Of a DNA stretch of 64,000 nucleotides, positions 25,893 through 39,849 are shown in pieces (position 1 is the first letter of the stretch; every line of letters begins with the position of its first letter). Below the pieces are notes generated by a model that made no database searches, had not been told where the DNA came from, and worked only from the letters and a program-made list of their open reading frames with translations. This DNA is from Trochalopteron elliotii (taxonomy: Eukaryota; Chordata; Aves; Passeriformes; Leiothrichidae), in NCBI GenBank assembly GCA_024734555.1, contig JANPWX010000444.1:1180803-1244802 (forward strand). Direction: 5' to 3'. The position numbers and the translations under genes are program-made.

Positions 25893-26474
25893 TGATAGAA
25901 TGTATATTTTCTATAACCCTGTGAGAATAAAAAGTAACCTTGATTCCCGGGGGGGCGTTCACCAAATACTGGGACATGCTTTGTATACAAACTAATATCT
26001 CGATTTACACCAGAAAGGAGGGTGGCTTGCCAGGATGTAGCTCCTTGAGCTAATCAGATCTTGGGCACCCGGACCATCAACCCACCATCAACCCACCATC
26101 AACACATTGATACCCATCTTGAAGGTGGACCCTGAATTTGACGACATCATCATCCCAAAAGAAGATTTGGAAAATCCTTTCAGATGCGGCCCAGCACCGG
26201 GAAATCTGTTCAGGGTTCATCATCAAGTGAAAGACTGGGCTTGAATTTGAAAAAACACAACACCTCTGCTGCTGGGAGGCACAAAATACAGTATAAGAAC
26301 CCGGACTCAACCACCAGCAAATCGTGGAACAGTGCGAGATAGCAGCCCTGCTGTCGGTCGTCTGATTCACCCAACATTCGAATGTTGTTTTCCATGGCTG
26401 TCCCAGATAGATTTTAAAATGGAAAAATAAAATTTATTCTTTCTATCCGATTGGCTAGTTGATCATTTATAACA
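25893..26474 (+). mobile_element. Solo LTR, distant relative of the nested family B LTR
   Basis: It starts TGATA and ends TTATAACA, like the 24084-24717 element, and shares the order of TATA-like element (agtataagaa, near 26290), a catggctgtcc segment near 26392, and an aaataaaattta polyadenylation-signal segment near 26427. Lengths are similar (582 and 634 bp). The middle differs and carries a short tandem of about 11 bases (accatcaaccc, 26073-26104). Target duplication is unclear (gtaga/gtatg). Weak overlapping frames in it are not genes. Confidence 0.6.
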
Positions 26475-29400
26475 GTATGGTAAAACACCAATATGAAATT
26501 ATTAATCCCTGTCTGTTTTTGTTTGAAATCAGGGGTGGCTTTTTTCCTCATTTTTTTTCTTGAGTAGGCAAATGCTTCAGCTTCTGACCAAAACCATGTA
26601 AACTCTTTGTTCAGTGTGCAGGCCCCATGGCCATGTCTCATTACATGTACTTCACTTTTGGATTAAAATGAGTCCTATCCCCTGGTTAGTCCAGTAATAT
26701 GCATGATAGAGTATGTAGCTAAAATGACCTTTGAATAGTTCCAAAAGGCTTGGGGTGTGCCTGTAGCTTAAGGATATTTTGAAAATTCTGAAAGAGATGG
26801 TGAAAAAGAAAGATTCTAATTCATCAGTTGGACAACTTATTACTTTGATGCTAGATTTGGTTATTTAAACAATCATTTACCCTGACATGTGAGTAAAAAA
26901 AATGAGCTTATCAGAAGCTTAGAGAGCTATTGTTTCTACTTTAGAATGTCAGTAGTAGCTCATCATTTTCTTTTCTTTTAATACAGCAAATGCCTTTTTC
27001 TGAAAGGTCAAATGCTGTCATTCTAATTTAGTTCTATAGTTTCCTTTCCTCTTCTTCCTTAAAAGAATTTTTTAACAAAACAATGGTGTGAGAGAGGTCC
27101 TTTGTTTTTTTTCCCCTCTTTATTTCTGCTGGAAGTTGAGGTAATACTACAGCGTACATTAAGCCACATATTTATCAGTATTTGATGATGAAACATTTCT
27201 ACATGAATTAGTTTGATTTAGAAAGTATTGGGCAATACTAAACCACAGTTTGGAAACTGTTAAAGTGAGTCAGAAGCTATTAGCTTGTGAGACTGTCAAA
27301 ATGAGGTTATATAGTACTAGAATGCAAATAACTAGGATATGCAAATTCACAAAACACAGAGGAATGGATTTTGAAATGAAAAGTTGATGTCAACTGTGGT
27401 TTTGAAAGCTAGAGTACTATTAACTTCAGAATTTGATCATTTGGGTATAGTGTGTTGTTAATCACTGTTACTCTAAGTTCCCGCAGTCTGAGTCAGGCTT
27501 TTGGTATTCATCACACACTTCAACCTTTGAGATTCATGTTATGAGCAGAAACAAGGATACAAGAGGGAAAAGCTCTGTAAAATCTGCTCTGCAGCCTGAA
27601 GACGATACCCTGAAAGAGAGGGATTCCATTAAAACTGAGAAATGTATCTGCTGTAGCCTTGTTTGGGGGAGCAAGAATATGGGGTGGAAGATTAGAGGAG
27701 GAGGGACTATTCGTTATGTCTTTCCAACTGCCATGAACTTTTGGTTCCAGTGAGATGTAGGCTCTCAATTGTTAATATGTCCATTCCTCAGAGCTCTGCC
27801 TCTCAGAGGTGCTTACACCTGCCTGCCTGATTTTTGTGTTCTGTGCAGAAGAGTGAGAGAAGGCAGAAAGGACTCACACTAATACATGGATGCGTTATTA
27901 CTAATGCATTTGTTAAAAAACAAAATTAACAAAAATTAAACTATTTCACACTAATTCACACAGTGTACAAGTGAAAAAATTCAGGCTGGACTGATTACTC
28001 ACCTGCTGGTTCCATGGCAAAATTCTGTGACTGTTAGAAATCCCAAAACTTTTATAAATTAGCATACATGTACAGAGAACCTTTGGATCTTCTAAATAAG
28101 CATTATCTCTAATAAATTTTAGAAGTTTTTGTGAATAATAAGCCTGAAGGCTGCATTAAGAAGAATTAATTTTCCAGAAAAACATAGCAGCTCTATACAG
28201 ATGCTTACTGACGGAAGGTGCAGTGACAGAGAATTATGTGGGAGGCATCTATCAGGGAAAACAGACTTCCCATGAGAACAAGATCAACTTAACTGTTACA
28301 CAAAATCTTTATGTAAAGAAAACTGTTCGATTAATTAATCATCAATTAATATAAAATTTATACAACCTGAATTAGTATTTGCCTGTTGAACCTAGATACA
28401 GCTCACACACCATATATCTCCCAGCGAATCAGTAATCTAATACTGTTTATACAGTTTTAAATGTAAAAGGGATTTGTTTGGTTGGTTTTTGTTTTGCTTT
28501 TGTTAAAAATTTAACTGAATATATTAAATATACCTACAACAATGAGGCAGAATATTTGCCTTTGATTCCAAGAACATTAACTATCTTTAAAGTTGCATTT
28601 TTAAAATAGAAGAAAGTCAAATTTCAATGATAATATCTCGTAATTTATGGAGACACTATGGGACTGTTGTTTTTTAGGTGTGCCCATATTGCAGAGCATC
28701 TGTGGAAATGTGACCTAGGACACAGCCTTTTTCTTCTCACATATTGGTCCACTGATTACAGTTCCTTCTAGTGTCTTTGTCTTCTCTGTTCTACCTTCAT
28801 ACCCCCCATGGTATGGTGGAAAAGGCCTAATTTTCATTATCATCTACCCTAACAGGAAAACGAAGAAGAACTCAGTGTGTCAGCCTCATAGATGTTGTCT
28901 ACATTAGCCAGAATATTTATCTTTAAATTAAATACTTGTCTGCATAGACTCAACACTTCTGAATGCCATTACAGAGCATATCTGTAGAGCATTTTGATTA
29001 TTCTAAATGTTGAAGGCACCTTAAAAAAGTACTTTACTAATCCTCATAATTTACAGACTTTTTACAGATTTACATCAGCATGACTAGGAGTCATCCTTTC
29101 TCTGCAGCCTGATAGCAAAAGGGGATGTGAAGTAAATGTGGGCAAAAGTCAGACAAAATATAAGATATACATAAAGAGGGAGCTGGCAAACAAGTTATTA
29201 TTGCCATCCTGAGAGACATCACCCTGACTTTTAATAGAGCAGAAGCAAGAATGGGAATAGTGAACCTAGATTTTAATGTGGAAACTAAATCTAGTTATTG
29301 GATATGGATTCCTCTTTTTATGTGTAGTCTTTGCAACCACTGAAAAGGTATTTTGATCTATTGATTCTCTAAGAAAAAGTACTACCTTTCTTGCCATATA

Positions 29401-32400
29401 TGGAGTGGTTTGTTCAACAAGCGTGTGGTGAATGTGCTGGATGAGAGCATTCTCTAACCACCTATTCTCAACCAGGAAGAACTGTATTTTCTAGGCTGTC
29501 CCTATGTGCCCCATACCCCTCACTGTGTACTGTCAGGGCGAGGATGTAAATACTTTGTCAACTACTCTTGAAAACCCTGGACAGGAATATTTGCAATGCC
29601 ACTCCAATGGGTGCCAAGAAAACTGGTGGTAATGGTTGGATTGCTTGAATCCTGGCATACAGCAGTGATAATAAAAAAGAACAAAAGACACACTCAACTT
29701 GAGGCTAATTCTGGAGATGAGGACAGTGAGCTAAGGGAAAATAGTTGCACTAGGCTTTCAAGTTTGTCTTCTGTTTGTCATTGAAAGGGCGATACAGGAT
29801 GTGGTTTTGGCTGTGGAGACAGCCTAGACTTTCAACAATTGATAGTATGATCTAGACCTCCTGTGACAGGATGGAACAGGTATGTAATGAAGAGCTGACC
29901 CTGTGCTTTTCCTGGAATGTCTAAAGATTTTGGATTGTGTCAAGGTATTTCAGTCTTGTCTTTGATTATGCTGGTCGTGGATGTATGTTGGTGAAAGGAG
30001 GCAGCACTGGGCAAGAGTGAAAGATTTGAAAACACTCAGATTTAATGTTTTGTTTTCCTGAGTTTGTTTATCTGGGCCACATCCAGGAAGCCCTTGAATA
30101 TGCTCTGGGATTAAAGGAAGTTTAGTTCACAAATGCTTACACATCTGTGGAGGTATTCTTACAATGCGGTATAGGCAATAGTTTTTCTGTTCTTTGTGAG
30201 TAGCACAGTAAATGCATATGGTGAACTAGAGCTTTTGCCTTCTGTACTGTTATAATAGCTGAGTTAATACTCCTCATTATTTTCCCAAGTGCCAGTTGTG
30301 TTGTCATTCTGTGTATATAATACCTGGTTAATTACAATAGCACTGAGGTGTTAAGCTACTAGGAAAATGGAAAAAAAAGAAAAAAATTGAACGAATCTTT
30401 AAAGCTCTCTAGGCAAGAACATATTCTGAAATTAGAATAGTAAGCTTTATATTTAGAAGCACTTGCTTAAAGCCAAATTTTGTGCTCCAATTTTTAATAT
30501 TGTTGAGAATTTAGCCTAAGGACTGGAAGTACATCTAGGGATAAAGTAGTATAAGAAACAAGTGATTCAGCTTGTAGGGGAAACAGCTTTGCAATATATT
30601 GCTAATGTGTTTAAACAAATTTTTTCAATGGATTTCATTGTTTATGATGGGAAATTCTTCACAAATCAGGAGAAAAAATAAGGATTACAAACTAGTGGAA
30701 AATTCTACAGTAGGGGAGATATCAAAGAACACAGGCTAAACAGCTAGCGTTCAGGGAATTCATTAATTTAAAATTAAAGAAAAAAAAAGACTAATTGAAA
30801 AAGAATGTATGAGGAAGTTCTTGAATTTTGACTGCAAATTCATCTATCTTTTGGTCCTTAGTCCTTCCAAATGTAGCTTGTGAGAATATAATTTCTTGTA
30901 ACTAAGTTCTAGGAAACAAAAAATGTCAGCTTTGATTTCACCTCAGAAACTTCAACTAGAAAGTATCAAATATACAGTAAGCATTTGAAATAAGGAAAAA
31001 AAAAGAATGTCATTTTACAGAAGAGTTTGGAGCCACATATGAATATTGCATGAATTTCAGCTGCTAAATTCTTGAAAACAAACAATGCCTGATATTGTGC
31101 TTGCCAATTACCCCTGTAAGTAGATGCTGCTGCAGCACTCACAGCTAAAGTGTAAAATAAATTGCCATCGAGTTCAGAGGTGGTAACAGTTTCTAGAAGC
31201 CTGTAGCTTCAAAATAAACTGCTCTTCATCTGCAGATTGCTGTGTAGGACTGCAGGCATCTGCTGCTCTGTCTGTACTGGCAAGGCCCCTGTGTGAAACC
31301 CTTGTATTTGCTGAAGGAATACTCTCTGCTTGCAAAGCATTTTACCTCTTTAATTGCATAAATTAAAACAAAATTTGTAAAACAAAATCTCCTTACAGGA
31401 TTTGTAAAGGGCCCATAACCGATGATTATTACAGCAGCAAAAGCTTGTGGTAAGCTATCCTTGTGAGCAGAACTTTATTGAGCAGACAATTTGCTCTATC
31501 CAGATCATACTTTATTTTTGTTTTTAAATAGATGTGTAGATACTACACTATTTTTTTCTACAAATTATCTTTCTAGAAAGATACTTGCTGAATTTAGAAC
31601 ACAAGACCGTTCTAGGGTGCTGAAATGTTGTTAAGGTAGGTTTATTTAGTGAGAAGCAAAAAGCAGAACAATCTCAAGGAAGTAGCTAGACTTAAGAAAT
31701 CCAAAAGCCTGAGGCCATGCCCTAGGGTGAATGTCTCTGTGGGCCAGAAGCAAATGAAGTCTAGTGATACTTTGCTGAAAGCTATCATTTCCCAGACTCT
31801 ACTGGAGTCCACTTAAAAGTTTTGTAGCTATTCAACACAAGATTCATCCAAGTTCTCTGTCAGGCAAAGGGTCGAATTAATGGTTATGAATTTCTACTTC
31901 GAAATATCTTCAGTGCAACAGTGTTTGAAAACAGCACTGTGCTGTAAGTGAGTAAAACAGATGAAAAATAGGCAGACTTCTAGAGGGACTTCAATATGTT
32001 AAAAATACAAATCAAGGCTGGTTCATAAATGAAAAGCACAAATTTATATGCATATTTCTTAGTTTTATGTGCATTCCTTACAAGTAATATATCTTCTTGC
32101 TTTACCACTCGGTACTACTAGATACTACATACTACTAGAATGGTAATTCATGTCTTTTCAAAAATAGCTTTTCTTTGATGGGTATTAAATTTGATGCAGC
32201 TAGGAATGCATCTCTATTTAGATTAAAGTGTAAAAAATAATATGCCCTTTCCTCCAAATATAAGAGGCCATATGTTGCCAAAGGATAACTACAAGTCAGT
32301 GTTATTTACAAAGGACTGAGAACCCAATCAATGTATAGTTTTCACATAAGTTAGTAGAGTTTTTATCTGCTGTACTGAACTGTGCAGGCCACATATGAAA

Positions 32401-32841
32401 CTTGTTCTCAGAATTCCAATTTAACATTTCCAATGCCTTAAATTCTGGTTTAAGCTGTGCTGTTCAGCCACATATTTTAAAAGTACAAGTGCTACCTCTT
32501 AAGGATGTTTGGTGAGTTTGCCCACCATCACAGTGAATAAGTACTTACCTGTTATTTATTGTGTTTTAGCCTGGTATTCCATGGTGCAAAGCACACTGAA
32601 CAAGCATATTTGTTGTTTCAAATCTGAGTCATTATTTTCAAGACAATCCTATTTTTCTGATACTTGAATCAATATTCTTTGTAGATTTTTCTGTTCACAT
32701 GACTATTTTTCATTTCACCGGTATTTGTGAGCATATGTGCATGTTTGTGCATGTGGAGGGTTGACTTTTGACTTCCTGAAATTCTTTTTCATAGGGAAAC
32801 ATAAATATCTGGAAAGAAACAAATTGCACCTCCTAGTGTTA
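26475..32841. other. AT-rich unique DNA, no gene seen
   Basis: About 6.4 kb with no LINE, SINE or LTR recognised. Open frames such as the one near 27541-27753 have no recognisable product. Confidence 0.5.
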
Positions 32842-33172
32842 TATGAGGAGACCTTGTAGCAGCCTTCCAGAATCTGGCCTATAAGGCAGCCAAAGAGGGA
32901 CTCATCTTAAGGAACTGCTGTGACAGAATGAGGGTATGTCTTGAGAGTAGGCCTAGGTTTAGATATTAGAAGAATTTTTTACTGTTCAGCCACTGGAACA
33001 GGTTGCCCACAGAAGTTGCGGATGCTCCACCCCTGGCAGTGTTCAAGGCCAGGTTTGATTGGGTTTTGAGCAATCTGGTCAAGTGAGAGATGTTCCTGCC
33101 TGTGGCATAGGATTTGGACCTAGATGTTCTTTAAGATGCCTACCAAATCAAACCATTCTGTAATTCTATGCC
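32842..33172 (+). mobile_element. CR1 LINE 3' end
   Basis: Forward CR1 landmarks include gcagccttcca near 32861, ggtttagatattagaagaa near 32957, actggaacaggttgccca near 32993, ctggcagtgttcaaggcc near 33033, and the terminal ccattctgtaattctatg. About 330 bases remain. The central part is well kept, which suggests a younger copy than the one at 12.4 kb. Confidence 0.94.
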
Positions 33173-36100
33173 TTTTTTTTTCTGTCCTTAAGTTTCCACC
33201 AATGGCTTGCATCTATTTGGCTATTGCAGTAGCGAGGGGCAGTAAGCAAGCTCCATGTATGTGCTGTTCACACTAGAAATCCTGCATTTGGGCACCTCCT
33301 TATATCATCCCCTGAAACAGACCCTGTCTACAAGGAGCTGAGAAATACAGACTATAAAACAAATGGCTCTGTTCCAGCACTTTACTTTTGTAAATTCACT
33401 TGTTAACTCTGTATATGAGCTGCAACAGCACATGGAATTTAGTGCTGTGTTTTGTGGTGGTAGGAAGCACAAATACCTGAAATTTTCATTGAAAGTTGCA
33501 GGCTGTAAATCCTTTAGTTGAGTCAGCATTAAATTCCAAGTGTGATTAGACCCTCTAAATAAATTTTTCATACTCTCACAGTGAATGTGGAAGGGACCTC
33601 CTTAACGAAGCAATGACTGTAGAAATGCTCTCTGGTTGAAACAGTACATGAGAATGGGCTATTCATGCTTTCTAAAGCACGGTGGAATTAATCAAACATA
33701 CCCTGATACCTTTAGGGGCAGGGATAGTCTATTTCTATACGGTCTTTAATATGTGCTAGCAACTAATGGGACTAAAACCAACTCAATTCACAAGAAACCA
33801 TAGTCAGAATGAAGGATTTAAAGAAAAATGTAATTATAATGCAGTACATATTAATATAATGATAATATAATATATTAATATTATAATAAACCCAGGAACT
33901 CTCTGGCTCTATTTTTCATTAGTTGGTGGCTAAGGAGTGTAGACCAAGATAGGACCAAGATCACTTAACTAATATTTAGATTCTAAATAAGCAGTCCAGT
34001 TTCAATAAGAATAGGTAGTCAATGATGGAAAACCAGGCACAAATTTTAAGGATACTCAGAAAACACTGAGAAAAACAAGAAAAAAACCACAGAGGACAAC
34101 AACATGTTGGAGGAGAAAAAAAATCAACCAAGTCTTCTTCAGTAGTTTTCCCACTTATTTGACTTTCTACAAAAATTGTTTAGATGTAATATCTATCAAT
34201 ACAGGAAATTACAATTTAGAAAATATTCAGTTGAAAAATATGAGCATCATGCCAATCTTATTTACACTTATTTCATTATACCAAACACCATGATAAATTT
34301 AGTCACTGATCTCCATGCTCCTTAACAAATTCTCCATTGGCAAAGAATTTACTGGTAATGAATTAAGTTCTCTAAGGATAGTCTCCAAGTGAATAATTTG
34401 GTTTCATATTACATTATATAGAACCCGTGAATTAGCAAAAAATTGATCTTAATCTAGATCACAGATTAAATACATTCAATTGTGGCTTTAAACAATGAAT
34501 GCTATGATTACTTCCAAGAGCTGGAAAGAAATTATGGAACAGCCATGGCAGAATATTTTACATAGTGAGGCAGGGAAGGACCAAAACCAGGAGTGATGTA
34601 AATGACTGTTTTCTTTATTATTTGTGTATGTGATTATTTTGAGTAATATACATTTAAGCAACCTTAATTCTAAAATTGTCATGTCATCTGGATAGAATAT
34701 AACATTAGTTGCACAAAATCAATAAAATTATAGATCGCCTTTGAGTGAATTTAAATAACAAAACAAGCTGATCTAAACAGGCAATTTCGTGAGATTATTT
34801 AACCTCTACAGGCTGCTGTACTGCTTGTTAGCTTAGAATGCAACCTTTTAATTTGCAGCTCTGGAAAGCGTTGTCTCTCTCAGGTTTTTTTTGTGGGGGT
34901 TTTGGTTGGATTTTTGGTGGGGTTTTTTCAGTAGTTGAAATATTTTGAAGGAGTTCTCTAAAACCATTGATCTTTTCTGCCTATTTCTCTTAAGCCTGTA
35001 TTTATATTCACAATCACTTACAGGTTATTTACAAACAAAGTGTTAACACTAGGTGAGAGGCAAAAGAAGTGTCCCCATCCGGGGGCTGTGCAAACTACTT
35101 TACCCTGTAGCATTCTGTAGAGATCTAATTTTGTAAAGATCATTGTGAACTGGTGGAGGATTAGTGATCTTTTGTGTAAAAATTGAATTTTCCTGTAAAA
35201 CTTGTTGATCGTCCTTACTTCAGTCTTTTGCATTTCAAAGGAGATTAATCACTGGTTTTGACCTTTGAAAATATCTTCTCATGGTTGGTGAGTTTTGGCT
35301 TTCCAATATCTTTGTTAGTATTTCTTAAAAAGTGATAAAAATTTTGCTGTTCAAAACTTGCATCTGATTGTTTTATTAAAATAAACTCGACATGTGACTT
35401 GCTATTGAATACTTTTTATTAGGGAAAAAGTGCTGTAAACTACAGAGTTCTAAATCTGAGGTATAAATTGACCTTAAATTTTAACAGTGAGGAGATTAGT
35501 CACTGGAGAAAGAGCAAAAGGAAATTAATTTTCTGTCTTTTGTTTACAAGGGCAGATGACTCTTTTCAAAGATGCATTTCAGCCAAACAAAAGATTTTTT
35601 GATCAGTAATGAGATAGTTGGTGGAAAGTTGCTACCCTGAATCATGCAAACAGCGAGGCTAGTTTGAATACTCCTATCAGTGCTATGAATAATGTATATA
35701 AGTATCAGGAAGTTTTTGCTTATGGCTCGCATACATTTCCCCTTTCATAATCATCTTTTATTGTGCTACAGAAAAAGTACTTTTTTTATACCGAGTAGTA
35801 TTTCTCTAACTATCAGAAAGACCAGAATTTATATGTACTTTTCAGTCAAAATTATTTTTCATTCAAAAAATTCTGTTCCAGTATTTGGGGATATTTTCAA
35901 GATAAAAATATTAAAAACTTCTGTAAGACTTTGGAATTTGTTACTTTTTATGAAATAAGCCTTTTTTCCTTCTTTTTTAGAGTAAAAAGAAATTTTAATT
36001 CTATTTCTATTTTATGTAGTGCTGAAATCTGAAAGTTTCCTGTTACCCTAGCTATTTCATTCTTGAAATGCACAGGTTAGTTACCGTTTAAATAAAAATC

Positions 36101-37953
36101 AATGTTGTACTTTGATCATATCTTGCAGTAAAGTATTTAAAATTGCAGCTTTCATTTTTTAAGGGACTTTTTTACCCAGCCATCTCCAAAGAAAAGCTTT
36201 AAAGTTCAAACTGAGATGGTGGAGATTTGGCATTTTCTTTCTGTGAGATATTTTTTTAATCTTAGATTTTTCCTGACCCTTTTCACAGAAAGTCAAAGAA
36301 ATCTGAGTGTTCCCTCTGATTCAAGCTGTGATTTTTAGGATTTCCAGCTCTCTCTGCTCAAGAGAGAAGAATTGAACGCCCTTACTGCACAGCTTGAATA
36401 AATCCTTAGTATATATAGGCCGCAAGGGATCTACTTAAGTCTGAGAGTTATAATTTTCTGTCTTCCTGCTGCAGAGGTGAGGACTAAGCCCTGATTAGGA
36501 CTGCCTGGAGATATGTACATAGACCTCATTTAGATTTCACTGACATGAAAAACCTAATGAGTCTGTGACTGAAAATTAGAGAGTAGCTGAATAAAAAAAT
36601 CACTAAAAGTTCCATTGGTTAAAATATCTTAGAATTTAAGTATTTTCCCATATCTCTGTATTTAATCAGAAAATACAGGCCTCCTAATTCTTCCAAATAG
36701 ATATTTGAAAGTTTACATGGGTAACTTATGCCTTATTTTTTATTCTTATCAATCCTAAACGGCTCTCAAATTTTGAAATAGAGCATGACATGTTTGAGAG
36801 CACAAGTATGAACACACAAAAGGACAAATGCACATAAAACTATATGCAATATATGTACACACATATATTATGTACACACACATATAATATATGTGTAAAA
36901 CATTATAAAGATAAGGAAAATCAAAAGTGCAGGAGATAGGAGGATGTGAAAGTGTAAATTTGAGGTACAAGAGAGAAATAGGTTCACAGGCTTGATCCGA
37001 ATTTAATATAGGAAGAGAACTGGGGCCAGTCTATGTACTGAAGACACATGCATCTTTTGCATGTAGGCCAGCATCTTATTTCTAGTATGCAGGCTGAGAT
37101 AAAGACATTCTTATGGCTGAAAAGGTTAAGTTCTGAACCACCAGCTGAGATTTACAAATTATGTTGCTTTTACAACTTCATTCTTGCTCAGATTTAATTT
37201 TGAGAGGCTTTTAAATAACCTTATTTCATCTTTCAACCCATAGTCCAGATTCAGACAAATTTAGACTGAAAAAAGTTTTTACCCTAAGGATGCACATGCA
37301 TTCTTTTTTTGTGTCTGTTGCAAGTTCTTCCTTTTGGGTTCATTTTACACATGATCATTTAATGGCCCATTTCTATGTAGTCATATTATAGCAGATGGGA
37401 GAAAAGAAGTTGTTGAGCTTGAGGGTGTGCAGCTGAGCCAATGGCTGAATGTCAGTTATTGAATCAATTCCATCTATAGTTTAGGAGTGCTTTTTTAGAA
37501 ATTTATGTTTAGTAGAATTCAAGAATGAAAGATCTTTAGAACGTGTGTCAAAATTTGTGGGGTTTTGTGTTCTTATGATAATTGAGACCCACTGAGGAAA
37601 TTCTGTTCCTCTTTCCACTCCACTAAAAGACTATGAACCCAGCATCTTCTGCAGGTAAATGGAAGATAGAAGCAAAATCACACAGATATTTTATCCTGAG
37701 AAGAGAGAGTTTTAATTTTAAAACTTGACAGAAATTCACATTTCAAAGTCAAGAAATTTGTTAAAATGTTACTATCTGCAGAATGAAGATAAAAAATTAA
37801 AATGTTAGTCAACTCAGACTACGTCAACTAAGCATCAACAAGTATGAGGGGATTTCTTTCAAATTGCCTGGTCAGAAATAGCCATCTGATTCAAAATGAC
37901 ATCTCCAAATTGAGTGCTAATGAGCATCTGTCACATTAAAAACATTATTTTAA
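33173..37953. other. AT-rich DNA, no gene seen
   Basis: Includes an AT-only stretch near 33835-33890, a T/G-rich run near 34880-34930, and an alternating TA/CA purine-pyrimidine tract at about 36838-36900. No exon or dispersed element recognised. Confidence 0.5.
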
Positions 37954-38099
37954 AAATAAACTTTAATAATTAGTTACGTGGATTGTTTTGGTTTTTTTTC
38001 AAATTTAAAAAAAAAAAAAACAACCCACGTAACTAATTATTAAAGTTTATTTAATAATTAGTTACGTGGGTTGTTTTTCTCTTTTTTTTTTTCAAATTT
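37954..38099. repeat. Three-copy inverted/direct repeat cluster
   Basis: Copy 1 (37954-37989) and copy 2 (38017-38052) are inverted 36-base arms with one mismatch, so this DNA could extrude a long hairpin with a 27-base loop. Copy 3 (38051-38077) restarts immediately and is in the same direction as copy 1. The T-rich tail ending tttcaaattt after copy 1 is repeated after copy 3, so the direct repeat extends to about 38099. The core motif is ttagttacgtggrttgtttt. No terminal motif of a known DNA transposon was recognised. Confidence 0.9.
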
Positions 38100-39849
38100 T
38101 AACCAGTGTAGAAGAAACTATTTTCAAACAGAGAAAATTTTCACTTACTTTTCCTTTTTCTTTTCTTTTTTTTTTAAATTTAGCTATTCCCTGAGTAATG
38201 ACCCTTGTTTTGAGAAGCACATTATGAAGTTTTAAAAATATAGTACTGAAGGGTCATGTGTATTCTTTCAGAAGTTAAGTGATTCCAAATAAAGGCACCT
38301 TTCTTTCTCAAAATGTTATGCATATTTTAGAATTCATAAATATAATTAATTAGAATGATTAGACACTTGAAAAGTACTTTTAAACTTGTTACAATCTACA
38401 TATGAACTAATTATTTTCAGCTTTTATCTATGCCACTCCCCTGTGGTCATTAGGCTTGACTCAATCTCCTTACAAGCACACGATTTAGATATGCTGTTAT
38501 CACTTGCAATTGGAAAGGCCAGTGAACTTCTCTCAGATGCAGAATAAAAAATGAATGAAATGCAGCTGTACATACTTCCCCTAAAAGGCAGAGTTAGCCT
38601 GTCTCTGTGATATTTCAAGGGATCTTAGAGAATGTGTGAGTCTTGACATTTTATAACACTTGCAGCTCCTAACAGAGAAAAAAAAATTGATGACAATGTT
38701 CTGTTTTCTTGAGTTCTGGTGGTTGTGGAGCAGTAAATCTGCTCTTATTCCATTTGTCTCAGTGCTTCTTCAAACATCCAATGTTGATTATCAGTGAATG
38801 ACTTTTGCCAAAAAACACCCTAAACCTAAGAAAGTTTCCTCCTTCTTACTGAAATATTTTTTCCCATTTTTACTTTTATATCTTATATATCATATGTATT
38901 TTTCTGCCTTCCTATGCTGAGGAAGAGAAAGGAATCTCACTAAATTGATTTTGCAGCTATTCTGTCATTACAAACAAAATTAAAAACTTAATAAAAAACA
39001 AAAAATACCTTACTGATTGAAGCCCATGGGAATTCCTTGTACAGTATCCGACTTCCCAGACATACTGATCATAGATCTGTCACATCTTCATACACATAAC
39101 TCTTCAACCCACACTGCGTGGATTGTCTGTCAATTTCAAAGGTAATTTCTTTGTGTGACCAAGCATATGATGCAGCATCTACAGACTAATGTATTCTATA
39201 AACATCTTACAAGTGAGGGCCTTCTCATCCACTCTAAAACCATATCTTCTTTAATATGCTAGAGGCTCTTTTTGCTGTCAGCACCTTCCACTTAAAATCA
39301 TGTTTCATAGACCTTAATTTTGATATCCTCTCTGGACATATTGATGCTAATGCAAGGTGCTGTGAAGTTGTAGCGAGACATGTAGTATAAATCTCATGGG
39401 TATGAAAAATTAAGCTACACCAATTTAACATGTTTATAAAACCTTTCTGCTTTATATTCAGTTGCAATTTACTGGGAAGAAAAGGTTTAGTCTTTTTTAA
39501 TACATTATGTATCACATACTTTAATCCATGTAATAATCCTTGTAGGTATTAAAAATGTGGAGAGAACTGGAAATAAGCAACAGCCATCTAGAGATATTGC
39601 TCTTCTTACATGTGTCATTGGGAGAAGACAGGAAAGGTCTTCAACCCATAGCTGGTCTTTTCATTCAGAAACCAAATGCTGGACCTTCAGTTAAATGGGA
39701 AAAAACTTTATGTTTTATCAAGTTATGATCAATATCATAGTAGAAAAAAGCAGTGGGGTATGGGTAGAACCCAAAATATAGATCCTGAAGTCTGTGAAAT
39801 GCAGAAAATCACATTGAGAGGTGCCATGTTCCCTGAAAGGCACATTAAG
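38100..39849. other. AT-rich DNA, no gene seen
   Basis: Begins with a pyrimidine run (38140-38180). The 93-codon open frame on the minus strand near 39234-39515 has no splice sites or recognisable domain and is treated as chance. Confidence 0.5.

Noticed and set aside
26073..26104. CRISPR-like short repeats (accatcaaccc)
   Set aside because: Only about two and a half adjacent units with no spacers, inside an LTR; the genome is vertebrate.
39234..39515. 93-codon minus-strand ORF
   Set aside because: AT-rich background composition, no splice sites at its ends and no recognisable domain.
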